Shown here piece by piece: positions 42,240-51,700 of a stretch of DNA of 64,000 nucleotides (the first letter of the stretch is position 1; each line of letters opens with the position of its first letter). The stretch spans positions 124,001 to 188,000 of the forward strand of contig NZ_JAINFL010000013.1 in NCBI RefSeq assembly GCF_022458895.1, in the 5' to 3' direction. The notes under the pieces are model-generated. The model had not been told where the DNA came from. It saw nothing but the letters and a program-made list of their open reading frames with translations, and did no database searches. Position numbers and translations under genes: made by a program. This DNA is from Roseihalotalea indica. Its GTDB lineage: Bacteria > Bacteroidota > Bacteroidia > Cytophagales > Cyclobacteriaceae.

Positions 42240-43143
42240 CTTCACATGAAGGTTGAACTTGCAATGAAAAACTGGACAGAAAGTCCCCGAGGCCCGGTGA
42301 TAGCAGACACCCAAGCTTTTCCTGTAGTACTAGGGGTGAACCGCGTCGGCGGCCGATGTCTTTCTAACAGGTTCTTTACTTTCGGGTAGTTATGATTGGA
42401 GTTTGTAGTCTGCACCGCTTCGGCAGACCGATCTGAGCTTTTTGTGAACAATACTTTTAATGTTAGCCGATCTCATGATCCGGGCAACCCTAGACCTTGA
42501 GATCTGGATTCCTCCCTTTTGGAGTTCAACAGTAATTTTTGGGCGGCCGTACCTACCTTTGCTCCTGTTGTGTATTTCCGGTCCCCGGTGGCTCTTATTA
42601 GTTTTAGAGCCGCCTGATTATTGATTATCCTGGCTGATGGCTTACGATTAAGCCAGTGGTAATATCCACCGGGCTTCGGGGGCTTCTGCTGACCTTGAAC
42701 ACTTTCCCCATCCGCGCCACGTCGGCTTCTCAATGGCAAACATATGTCGATGCTTTTTCATAAACTGGAAGATTTGCTGCCGCAGTGGAACTGTTGTTCC
42801 TGAAAAAGATGCTTACTGCGGGGTAGCCCCCTGCCTTTTTTAGAATATCCCGCTCTATCTCAGCTTCCCGCAATTGTTTCCACTTCGGCGGTCCGATTTA
42901 ATTTAGCAATCTCTGCTTGCTCTGCATTAATGAGGGTTTTCCATAGCCAGAGAAGCTTTCGCGCCACGACGGCCTTCTCTCTTATGTTTGTGCTCCCGTT
43001 TCTAAAGACTTAGTAGGTCGGACCGGATACCCATTTCTTTTGCTACCTCACCAGGTGCTTTACCAGACAGGCAAAGTTCAACCGGGCCGCGGTGGCTGCC
43101 ATTACTTGAAGGCTCGGTCGTAGTGTCTCTTTTCTTGTTTCAT
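42240..43143 (-). mobile_element. Decayed IS3-family insertion sequence (orfA and orfB remnants)
   Basis: On the - strand the order of an IS3 transposase can be followed through several frames. OrfA starts at ATG 43143 (MKQEKRHYDRAFK), stops at once, and continues in another frame with VELCLSGKAPGEVAKEMGI and later EIERDILKKA. OrfB is seen as GGYYHWLNRKPSARI (42473-42739) and TTNSNHNYPKVKNLLERH (42242-42451). Multiple stops and frameshifts and the loss of most of the DDE integrase core show that it is dead. Terminal inverted repeats could not be identified with confidence. It marks the border between the stress island and the carbohydrate locus. Confidence 0.75.
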
Positions 43144-43458
43144 ATCAGTTAAGTTAAGGATTGTAAGGCTTAACTCAGTGTCCACCTACTAAAGGTAGCA
43201 AGTTCAAGGTAATCAAAAGAGTCCACAACCAATATTTGTTCTGCCTACCCTTGATTCACATATTATAATAAGAGCTTTGCGTAAGCGGAAATTTTGATGC
43301 TTATTGCCTGTATTGAGTTATCTTAGGCGAAGAAAGTGGCTAACATTATTCAAGTCATAGTATAAACAGCGCTCTAAAATAAACCCGGAAAAAAACATAC
43401 TACAACTCCGAGTAAGCTTACAACAACATTCGGAGCATATACCTTTAAAGCTCATTCA
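43144..43458. other. Intergenic DNA between IS remnant and lipoprotein gene
   Basis: 315 bp with no coding frame I can support. TGTCCACCTACTAAAGGTAG (43179-43198) resembles outer ends of IS3-type elements, but no matching end was found on the other side. The promoter of the following gene should lie in the last 100 bp; I cannot point to it. Confidence 0.4.
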
Positions 43459-44676
43459 ATGAACGTAATAATTTCTGTAGGACTTAGGGGCGGGCTGAGT
43501 TTACTACTATGTTCTTTGTTTTCCTGTAACTATTCTGATAGCAAGACTGAGACCAAGAATCCAAATCAACTTAATACTTCTGCCGATAGTCTGTCTCTTC
43601 AGTTTACAGTAGAAGAGGCTCCGGAATGGACAGACCTGTTTAACCGTAAATCCGGTTGGTTTGGTGCTGATGGTATATTTGCCATACCACTGAATGCAAA
43701 AGATAATCAATCAGCAACATCCGGTACCGAAACGATGCTGATCTTCAGTGATACCATGATTGGAGAAATTTCTGACAGTACGTTGCAGCCTGGCGCGGTC
43801 ATGGTTAATAATTCAGTGGCCTACCTTACCGGAAGTAAGCCCGACGAAGAAAAGATTCGGTTTCAATGGGCTAACAGCGAGGGTGGAGAACCCACTACAT
43901 TATTTTCTCCTCATACTTCGCTTGCTGAAGAAGGAGACTATTACTGGCTGGGAGATGGATTTCTGAATACCGCTCTGGATAGTATATATATCTTTGCCTA
44001 CCGGATGCGGAACATGGATACGAGCGATGACTGGTCGTTTAAAGAAATGAGTACGAATCTGATTGCCTTACCGGCGGGCAGCCGCCCTCCCTTTAAGGAG
44101 CAGCGCCAGGTAGAAACCCCGCTGCGGTTTGAGGATGGTGGTTTTGGAGCTGGCATATTTGTCAATACCACAGTCTCGGGAGCACCTGACCCGGACGGGT
44201 ACATTTATGTATATGGCAATAGAGAAGGTTTGATGGTGGCCCGGGTAAAACCCGAAGATTTTGAAAACTTTAGTGCCTGGCGGTTTTGGGATGGCGAAGG
44301 GTGGAATGAGGATATGCAACAAGTGAAGACCATAGCCTCTGACATTTCTAACGAACTGAGCGTATCCGCGCTTCCCGATGGGCGATATGCCCTGGTGTTC
44401 ACGCTAGGTGGATTAAGCCCGACGGTGGGCTTACGATTAGGTCCCACTCCTTACGGCCCGTTTGGACCAGTAATCAAGGTCTATGAAGCGAAAGAGATGC
44501 AGCATAAAAACTATATCACCTACAATGCAAAGGCTCATCCAAACCTATCAGCTCCCGGTGAACTTCTGATCAGTTACAATGTCAATGCATTTGACTTCTG
44601 GAATGAACTACAGGCCAACCCTCATCTGTATCGTCCCCGATTCATCAAATTGAAGTTACATTCACCGGATATGTAA
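43459..44676 (+). CDS. Lipoprotein with DUF5005/DUF4185-like beta-propeller
   Basis: 405 residues. A lipobox LFSC places Cys23 as the lipidated residue. The mature protein has blade-like repeats: WFGADGIFAIPL, TMLIFSDTMIGE, YYWLGDGFL, DGYIYVYGNREG and the final DFWNELQANPHLYRPRF, which resemble DUF4185/DUF5005 propellers found in glycan-related loci. It is probably a surface or periplasmic glycan-binding or hydrolase-like protein. It opens the + strand carbohydrate locus. The family assignment rests on remembered motif style, so it is moderate. Confidence 0.55.
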   Translation: MNVIISVGLRGGLSLLLCSLFSCNYSDSKTETKNPNQLNTSADSLSLQFTVEEAPEWTDLFNRKSGWFGADGIFAIPLNAKDNQSATSGTETMLIFSDTMIGEISDSTLQPGAVMVNNSVAYLTGSKPDEEKIRFQWANSEGGEPTTLFSPHTSLAEEGDYYWLGDGFLNTALDSIYIFAYRMRNMDTSDDWSFKEMSTNLIALPAGSRPPFKEQRQVETPLRFEDGGFGAGIFVNTTVSGAPDPDGYIYVYGNREGLMVARVKPEDFENFSAWRFWDGEGWNEDMQQVKTIASDISNELSVSALPDGRYALVFTLGGLSPTVGLRLGPTPYGPFGPVIKVYEAKEMQHKNYITYNAKAHPNLSAPGELLISYNVNAFDFWNELQANPHLYRPRFIKLKLHSPDM

Positions 44677-44779
44677 TTTTTATTTAGCTTTGAGGGGCTA
44701 ACAATAGCTCCAGCTAATAGTCCAGTTATACATTTGGTTGCTTTTGTTTTTGGTCAGTTGTTCGTGAAAAAGTAAAAGT

Positions 44780-47700
44780 TTGAGCTACCCTAATACAACA
44801 ATCATTGTTAAAAAGGCCATTGTCTGGTGGCTTCTGATGACCATCCTGATTTCAGGTTGCAAAAATAGCGGCCAGATGTCTGAGGCTCTATTCAAACGCC
44901 TATCGGCTGAAAATACCGGGGTGAATTTTTCAAATGATATCCGTCAAACTGATTCACAGAATGTACTGGAATACATGTATTTTTATAATGGGGGAGGAGT
45001 TGGGGTAGGAGATATCAATAACGATGGATTAACTGATATTTTTCTGTCTGGCAACATGGTTTCTTCCCGCTTATATGTGAACAAAGGAAATCTCCGGTTT
45101 GAAGATATTACAGGGCAGGCGGGAGTTGCTACAACTGGTTGGTGTACTGGGGTGGCGATGGTAGATATCAATAATGATGGGTTCTTGGATATCTATGTTA
45201 GCCGAGCCGGAAGTCAGAATCCCCATGATCGAGCTAATTTATTATTTATCAATCAGGGGAATAATACCTTTACCGAGTTGGCGAGTGCCTACGGAATAGC
45301 CGATACCGGCTACACTACTCAGGGAGCTTTTTTTGATTACGATAAAGATGGATATCTGGATCTGTACCTGCTCACTCACGATCATGCCCCTCAGGCGTTG
45401 AACGTGCCTAGCCCGGTAAAAGAAAATGGAGAGGGTAAAAGCACGGATAAGTTATACAGGAATAATGGGAATAGTTCAGAAAGTGAGCACCCTACTTTTA
45501 CGGATGTATCTGCTAAGGCAGGTATTCTGATTGAAGGATACGGACTGGGAGTGGGTATCAATGATATCAACGCAGATGGGTGGCCGGATATCTATGTTTC
45601 CAACGACTTTCTGAGTAGCGACCTGCTGTACATCAACAACCGCAATGGCACTTTCTCCAATAAGATTAGTGACTTTGTAAAACATCAGAGCTACAATAGC
45701 ATGGGGGTGGATGTTTCAGACTATAATAACGATGGGCTCTCGGATATTTTTGTGGTAGACATGTTACCGGAAGACAACTACCGTCAGAAAACGATGTCGG
45801 GCGGTATGACCAACGAGAAGTTTGATTTCATGCTCCAGCGGGGGTATGAACCGCAGTATATGAGAAACACGCTTCAGTTAAATAATGGCAATGGGCATTT
45901 CAGTGAGATCGGACGCTTAGCCGGAATAGAGAAAACCGATTGGAGCTGGAGTCCTTTATTTGCTGATTTTGACAACGATGGTTACAAAGATCTCTTCATC
46001 ACCAATGGGTATCTTAAGGATATCACCGATAAGGATTTTATCAGCTATAGTAAGAATAAAACCATGTTTAAAGACGAGCAGGATGCGAACAAAACCCTGC
46101 TTGCGTTGATGGATGAACAGGCAGGAGTGCAAATTCCTAACTATGCCTACAAAAACAACCATAACCTCACTTTCTCTAAGGCAGAGGATTGGGGCTTCGA
46201 TCAGCCTACCTATTCCAATGGTGCCGCCTATGCCGATCTGGATAATGATGGTGATCTGGATTTGGTGATTAACAACATCAATGAGAAAGCCTCGGTTTAT
46301 GAAAATAAGACCGAACAGCGTACCGCTAATCATTACCTTGCATTAACCCTCCACGGCGATTTGCCCAATCCAATGGGCTTAGGTACTCAAGTGATTCTGC
46401 GAAACCAGGGGCAGGTTCAGTTGTATGAACATACTTTGTATCGGGGATACCAGTCAACGGTAAGTAATATTGTTCATTTCGGGCTGGGAGAGGCTCAGCG
46501 TGTCGATACGGTAGAAATCCACTGGGCCGATGGCCGACAGCAACAATTCTTCAACGTACCGGCTAATCAGCTTATGACGGTCAGGCAGGAAGATGCCAGG
46601 TATCCTTCGGAAAAAGAGAATAATGAAGTGAAAGCTGTTTTTTCCGAGGTCTCTAAGGAATTGGGTATTGACTTTTTGCATCAGGAAAATAGTTATTCCG
46701 ACCTCATCGCCTATCCCTTACTTCCCCAAACGTACTCATCGTTAGGGCCCTCTCTCGCCGCCGGAGATATTGATGGTAACGGACTGGAAGATGTTTTTAT
46801 GGGCGGCTCAGCGGGCAATCCGGGTAGCCTTTTTCTACAGCAATCTTCCGGTAAATTTACCCGTCGGGAATTTCGCCAGGATGTTGAGTTTGAAGATATG
46901 GGAGCTTTGTTGTTTGATGCTGATCAGGATGGCGATCTGGATCTTTATGTGGTAAGTGGCGGAAGCGAATCTTCGGCAGATTCATCACTGTATCAGGACC
47001 GGCTTTATAGCAATGATGGCCGGGGGAGCTTTCAGCGTGATATGTCCGCTTTACCAACGATCAACTCCAGCGGTGCCTGTGTAACCGCCGCGGATTTTGA
47101 CCGGGATGGTGATCTGGATGTATTTGTGGGTGGACGGGTACTACCCGGCAGTTATCCCCAGGCCCCGGAGAGTTATATTCTTCAGAATGATGGCGGAACA
47201 TTCACCAATGTTACCGAAGAAGTGTGCTTCGGATTAAAAAATATAGGCATGGTGACCTCGGCGCTCTGGACTGATTTTGATAACGACAATCAGGTAGATC
47301 TTTTGGTGGTGGGGGAGTGGATGCCCATTACCTTTTTTAAGAATGTAAAAGGAAAACTGGTCAATGTCACCACTGCAACCGGATTAGGCGAGACATCAGG
47401 ATGGTGGAACAGCCTGGCGGGCGGGGATATGGATAATGATGGCGATATAGATTATGTACTGGGAAATTTAGGGTTGAATACCCCTTTCAAAGCTTCCGAA
47501 GATAAGCCGCTTACCATTTACTCCGGTGATTTTGATGGAAGCAGCACTCCGCATACACTGTTATCCTGGTATAAGCAGGGCGAGAATTACCCAATGGCAT
47601 CACGGGATTTACTACTACGCCAAATGCCCGGCTTTGGGAAGCGATTCATGAAGTATCATGATTATGCTCGCGCAACGGTCGAGGATATTATCCTGCCGGA

Positions 47701-48322
47701 AGCTCTGGAGCAAACCCTAGTGCTGCAAAGTAGTTATTTTTCTACCGCTTACCTGGAAAACCAGGGCGAGGGGAAGTTTTCATTAAGACCTTTGCCCTTA
47801 CAAGCCCAGGTTGCCCCGGTAAACGGTATTCTGGTGAAAGATGTGGACTACGACGGAAACCTGGATATCCTGATGACCGGAAACTCATACGCTCCAGATG
47901 TTGCTATTGGCCGTTACGATGCTTTTGCCGGATTATACTTGAAGGGAGATGGTCGCGGTAGCTTCTCACCGGTAGCTCTTTCCCAAAGCGGTTTTTTTAT
48001 TGATTCGGATGCTAAATCGTTAAACCAACTTTATACGCAAACGGGAGATGCTTTGATTCTGGGGGCAGCCAATGCTGACAGCTTAAAAGCTTATCTACAT
48101 ACTATACCTGAACGAATCAGGCTGCTGAAGCCACATAGCCAAGATGCGTTTGCTACTTTCAAAATACCAGGTTCCGGTAACAGGAAAGTAGAGTTTTATT
48201 ATGGTTCCGGTTACCTATCTCAATCTTCCCGCATGTTGGAAATTCCGGAAGAAGCCGAATTATTAGAAATTGTTGATTTTGAGGGAAATGGAAGGATCCT
48301 AGATAGTACCAAGTTCCAGTGA
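44780..48322 (+). CDS. Lipoprotein with VCBS/FG-GAP repeats and ASPIC/UnbV domain
   Basis: 1180 residues. It begins at TTG 44780 and has a lipobox LISGC (Cys27). Calcium-binding FG-GAP-like repeats such as DINNDGLTDIF, DYDKDGYLDLY and DLDNDGDLDLV occur through residues 70-500. An ASPIC/UnbV domain (about 520-610, GLGTQVILRNQGQ ... VEIHWADGR) follows, then a second repeat set (DIDGNGLEDVF, DADQDGDLDLY, DFDRDGDLDVF, DMDNDGDIDYV). Such proteins are cell-surface adhesion or substrate-binding components often placed directly before SusC/SusD pairs, as here. Confidence 0.8.
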   Translation: MSYPNTTIIVKKAIVWWLLMTILISGCKNSGQMSEALFKRLSAENTGVNFSNDIRQTDSQNVLEYMYFYNGGGVGVGDINNDGLTDIFLSGNMVSSRLYVNKGNLRFEDITGQAGVATTGWCTGVAMVDINNDGFLDIYVSRAGSQNPHDRANLLFINQGNNTFTELASAYGIADTGYTTQGAFFDYDKDGYLDLYLLTHDHAPQALNVPSPVKENGEGKSTDKLYRNNGNSSESEHPTFTDVSAKAGILIEGYGLGVGINDINADGWPDIYVSNDFLSSDLLYINNRNGTFSNKISDFVKHQSYNSMGVDVSDYNNDGLSDIFVVDMLPEDNYRQKTMSGGMTNEKFDFMLQRGYEPQYMRNTLQLNNGNGHFSEIGRLAGIEKTDWSWSPLFADFDNDGYKDLFITNGYLKDITDKDFISYSKNKTMFKDEQDANKTLLALMDEQAGVQIPNYAYKNNHNLTFSKAEDWGFDQPTYSNGAAYADLDNDGDLDLVINNINEKASVYENKTEQRTANHYLALTLHGDLPNPMGLGTQVILRNQGQVQLYEHTLYRGYQSTVSNIVHFGLGEAQRVDTVEIHWADGRQQQFFNVPANQLMTVRQEDARYPSEKENNEVKAVFSEVSKELGIDFLHQENSYSDLIAYPLLPQTYSSLGPSLAAGDIDGNGLEDVFMGGSAGNPGSLFLQQSSGKFTRREFRQDVEFEDMGALLFDADQDGDLDLYVVSGGSESSADSSLYQDRLYSNDGRGSFQRDMSALPTINSSGACVTAADFDRDGDLDVFVGGRVLPGSYPQAPESYILQNDGGTFTNVTEEVCFGLKNIGMVTSALWTDFDNDNQVDLLVVGEWMPITFFKNVKGKLVNVTTATGLGETSGWWNSLAGGDMDNDGDIDYVLGNLGLNTPFKASEDKPLTIYSGDFDGSSTPHTLLSWYKQGENYPMASRDLLLRQMPGFGKRFMKYHDYARATVEDIILPEALEQTLVLQSSYFSTAYLENQGEGKFSLRPLPLQAQVAPVNGILVKDVDYDGNLDILMTGNSYAPDVAIGRYDAFAGLYLKGDGRGSFSPVALSQSGFFIDSDAKSLNQLYTQTGDALILGAANADSLKAYLHTIPERIRLLKPHSQDAFATFKIPGSGNRKVEFYYGSGYLSQSSRMLEIPEEAELLEIVDFEGNGRILDSTKFQ

Positions 48323-48462
48323 GAGCCCAACCGGAATAGCTAATCCATGGTAGAGGGTTACTTAATCCTCGCTTGGTTCGCAACAAAATATTTAGCCAGC
48401 TTTATCTGAAACTACCAGGAATTTGGCCTGGAAAGAATTCGCCTGTTTGTTTTTCTGATATT

Positions 48463-48492
48463 TTTACTAAATTGCTAAACCGATTTAGTAAA
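48463..48492. promoter_or_regulatory. Nested dyad, candidate LacI-family operator before susC
   Basis: TTTACTAAAT (48463-48472) and ATTTAGTAAA (48483-48492) are perfect 10-bp inverted arms. GCTAAACCGATTTAGT (48474-48489), nested in the right part, is an imperfect 16-bp palindrome with the central CG typical of LacI-family operators. Its first 14 bases recur at 58830. Centre about 125 bp before the susC start. Confidence 0.6.
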
Positions 48493-48605
48493 TAATCTTT
48501 TAGCAGATGCCAGTCTGCGTTATCGTTTGATTCGGTAACTTAATTAACGTATTGGCACACGCTATAAACTTAACGACCAAAGTAACTTACATAACAACCT
48601 ATACT

Positions 48606-51600
48606 ATGAAAAAAGCACTACTAATAGGTGTATTAAACATCTGGATCTGGCCACAGGTGATCGCCCAGCAACAAGTGTCAGGAAGAGTAATTGATTCCTC
48701 CGAAGGAGAAGCGTTACCCGGGGTAAATGTGCTGGTGAAAACAACCTCAATGGGTACGGTTACTGACATCAATGGTAATTACAGTATCAATGTCCCCGAT
48801 GAAAATGCCACCCTGGTATTTTCGTCAATAGGTTATCTCGCTCAGGAAATAGAAATCAACGGCCGGTCTACCATTGATATAACCTTAGAGGAAGATGTAC
48901 AGAGTTTAGAAGAAGTAGTGGTGGTAGGCTACGGTACGGTAAAAAAATCAGATTTAACCGGTTCTGTAGCTTCAGTAAGCTCAGAAGAAATAAAGGCGGT
49001 ACCAGTCACTACCTTTGATCAGGCACTACAGGGACGAGCCGCCGGGGTAAAAGTAGTGCAGACCTCCGGGGTGCCGGGGGGAGAAACTAATATTAGAATC
49101 CGGGGTACCAGCTCGGTGAATGCCAGTAGTGAACCGCTGTACGTCATCGATGGGATGCTCATTAATAGCAACGGCGGGGAGATGTCGATTGGGGGAAGAG
49201 GGCCCCGGATAGGTGCCTTATCAACCATCAACCCCAACGACATTGAATCTATTGAAGTACTGAAAGATGCTTCCGCCACGGCTATCTACGGATCAAGAGG
49301 GGCTAACGGAGTCATTCTGATTACTACCAAACGGGGTAAGTCCGGCAGAGGGTCGGTGAGCTTTGAGGGCTACTACGGCTTACAGCAGGTATCCAAAAAG
49401 CTAAACATGCTCAACGCTACCCAGTATGCCGAACTGGTAAACGAGGCTAGTCTCAATGCGGGCAATGAACCGGTTTATGCTAATCCGCAAAGTTTTGGAG
49501 AAGGAACCGATTGGCAGGAAGAGCTTTTTCGGGTAGCTCCTATGGCTAATTATCAGCTTTCGCTAACCGGCGGAAATGAAAGCACCCGATACGCAGTTTC
49601 GGGCGGATATTTTACCCAGGATGGTATTGTAACTGGCTCTGATTTTAACCGATATTCTTTTCGGGTCAATTTAGATACTGATGTTAATGAAAAATTAACG
49701 ATTGGGTCCAATCTGTCCTACAATAGAATTTCTTCTAATGGGGTGTTAACCGGCCCCGGTGCTGTTGTTCAGGGAGTAGTAACCAATGCCCTTCAATTTA
49801 ACCCTATTTTACCAGTGTACGATGCTACCGTTCCAGGAGGGTATACGTTTGAGCACGATAGAAAGCCCGCCGTAGCCAATCCTGTTGCCGAAGCAAAAGA
49901 ATATATTGCCGCTACCGGAACCTCCCGGATTCTCGGTAACTTTTTTGCCCAATACGAAATTCTGGACGGTCTGGCATTTAAAACCAGCATTGGGATAGAT
50001 GGGATAACCACTAAATCCAATTCGTTTGGCCCTAATTTCTTGAAGAGAACTGAAAACAGTTTAGGGGAGGCATCCATCTCTACGCTGGAAGCGCTCACCT
50101 GGCTGAATACCAACACACTTACCTACGACAAAGACATTAACCCGAATAATACCATCAACGCGATGCTCGGGTTTGAAACACAAAAGTTTAGAAATGAATC
50201 GTTGAACGCCTATGCTTTCGGTTTTCCCGATTCTCGAACGGGGTGGCATGACATTGGCGCTGCCGAAAATCCGCAGACGCCCAGCAACGGAGAGCTAGAA
50301 TGGAGTATGATGTCTTTCTTCGGCCGAATAAACTACTCTCTGCTGAATAAATACCTGTTTACGCTTACCGGTAGGGTTGACGGAGCTTCTAAGTTTTCTG
50401 AGGGAAGAAAATACGGGTTTTTCCCTTCTGCCGCCTTCGCCTGGCGGGTTTCCGACGAAGGGTTTATGAGCGACGCAGACTTCATCTCTGACTTGAAATT
50501 CAGAGCCAGCTACGGGCAGACCGGCAACCAGTCGATCCCTCCTTACCAGTCACTGGCCTTGATTGGGCCAATCGGGCAGGGAGTGTTTAGTACCGGTAAC
50601 GGGACGGATGTGTTCCGCGGGCGAGAGCCTGTTTCTTACCCCAACCGGGATTTGAAATGGGAAACAACGGAGCAGATTAATTTTGGAGTTGACCTTTCCG
50701 TCATGGATGGACGCTTCGGGTTAACTGCCGAAGCTTATCATAAAAACACCAACGATCTGCTGCTAAACACGCCTATTCCTTTTACAACCGGATTTGAGAA
50801 TACTTTATTGAATATTGGCAATGTTCAGAACCGCGGGGTTGATTTAGCCTTTAACTCCGTCAATATCGAAGGCGAGCTTTCCTGGACTTCTTCGATTAAT
50901 GTATCATTTAACCGAAACAAAATAACGGATCTGGCCCGGGAAGAAGATGTCAACTTAGGCGTGGGAGGAAATATACTGCGTGAGGGAGAACCTATCGGTA
51001 CTTTCTTCGGCTATGTGTTTGACGGTATTTATCAGACCGATGAGGAAGCTGATGAGAGTCCGGTCATTGCGGGGCAGACACCTTCTGCCGGTGACCGGAA
51101 ATATAAGGATATCAGCGGGCCGGAAGGAACACCCGACGGGGTAATCAACGATTTTGACCGAACGGTCATTGGATCAGCCCAGCCCAACTTTACCTGGGGA
51201 TTTGATAATAAAATATCCTTTAAAAATGTATCCCTTTCATTTTTCTTTCAAGGGTCACAGGGTAATGAGATGGTTAACCTAAACTTAGGTGATTTAGCCA
51301 ACGTAAACGGTCAACAAAATGTACTGGCAGAAGCTGGCCTCAACCGTTGGACACCCCAAAACCCCAGCAACCGCTACGCCCGCGCACTGGCAACGGCGAA
51401 TGATAATGTTTTTTCTTCAAGGTTTGTGGAAGACGCATCGTACCTACGCTTGAAGAACGTCACCTTAAGTTATAATCTTCCTTCGTCCATTCTGGAAAGA
51501 ATCAGGTTAAGTAATCTTAGAATTTACGTGAGTGGTACCAACCTCTGGACCCTAACCAACTACAGCGGCTACGATCCGGAAGGAAATGCCTACGGCCAGA

Positions 51601-51680
51601 CGACGAACATTGTGGGAGTTGATTTTGGCAGCTACCCCCAGGCTAAAACGTATACTGTAGGCCTTAATATTGGATTTTAA
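48606..51680 (+). CDS. susC: SusC-type TonB-dependent outer-membrane transporter
   Basis: 1024 residues from ATG 48606, which gives the standard signal peptide ending VIAQQ; an upstream in-frame ATG at 48552 is less likely. A carboxypeptidase-D-like regulatory domain (about 22-100: VSGRVIDSSEGEALPGVNVLVK) precedes a TonB-box-like region (LEEVVVVGYGTVKKSDLTGSV), the plug (IRGTSSVNASSEPLYVIDG, SIEVLKDASATAIYGSRGANGVI) and a 22-strand barrel ending NIGF. It imports oligosaccharides with the SusD lipoprotein encoded 20 bp downstream. The neighbouring mannosidases suggest alpha-mannosides as cargo. A LacI-type operator lies upstream. Confidence 0.92.
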   Translation: MKKALLIGVLNIWIWPQVIAQQQVSGRVIDSSEGEALPGVNVLVKTTSMGTVTDINGNYSINVPDENATLVFSSIGYLAQEIEINGRSTIDITLEEDVQSLEEVVVVGYGTVKKSDLTGSVASVSSEEIKAVPVTTFDQALQGRAAGVKVVQTSGVPGGETNIRIRGTSSVNASSEPLYVIDGMLINSNGGEMSIGGRGPRIGALSTINPNDIESIEVLKDASATAIYGSRGANGVILITTKRGKSGRGSVSFEGYYGLQQVSKKLNMLNATQYAELVNEASLNAGNEPVYANPQSFGEGTDWQEELFRVAPMANYQLSLTGGNESTRYAVSGGYFTQDGIVTGSDFNRYSFRVNLDTDVNEKLTIGSNLSYNRISSNGVLTGPGAVVQGVVTNALQFNPILPVYDATVPGGYTFEHDRKPAVANPVAEAKEYIAATGTSRILGNFFAQYEILDGLAFKTSIGIDGITTKSNSFGPNFLKRTENSLGEASISTLEALTWLNTNTLTYDKDINPNNTINAMLGFETQKFRNESLNAYAFGFPDSRTGWHDIGAAENPQTPSNGELEWSMMSFFGRINYSLLNKYLFTLTGRVDGASKFSEGRKYGFFPSAAFAWRVSDEGFMSDADFISDLKFRASYGQTGNQSIPPYQSLALIGPIGQGVFSTGNGTDVFRGREPVSYPNRDLKWETTEQINFGVDLSVMDGRFGLTAEAYHKNTNDLLLNTPIPFTTGFENTLLNIGNVQNRGVDLAFNSVNIEGELSWTSSINVSFNRNKITDLAREEDVNLGVGGNILREGEPIGTFFGYVFDGIYQTDEEADESPVIAGQTPSAGDRKYKDISGPEGTPDGVINDFDRTVIGSAQPNFTWGFDNKISFKNVSLSFFFQGSQGNEMVNLNLGDLANVNGQQNVLAEAGLNRWTPQNPSNRYARALATANDNVFSSRFVEDASYLRLKNVTLSYNLPSSILERIRLSNLRIYVSGTNLWTLTNYSGYDPEGNAYGQTTNIVGVDFGSYPQAKTYTVGLNIGF

Positions 51681-51700
51681 GCGTACCGACAACCTAACTC

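Noticed and set aside
42181..43215. Terminal inverted repeats of the IS3 remnant
   Set aside because: TGTCC-containing stretches occur near both ends, but in the same orientation and with poor similarity, so they do not make an inverted pair.
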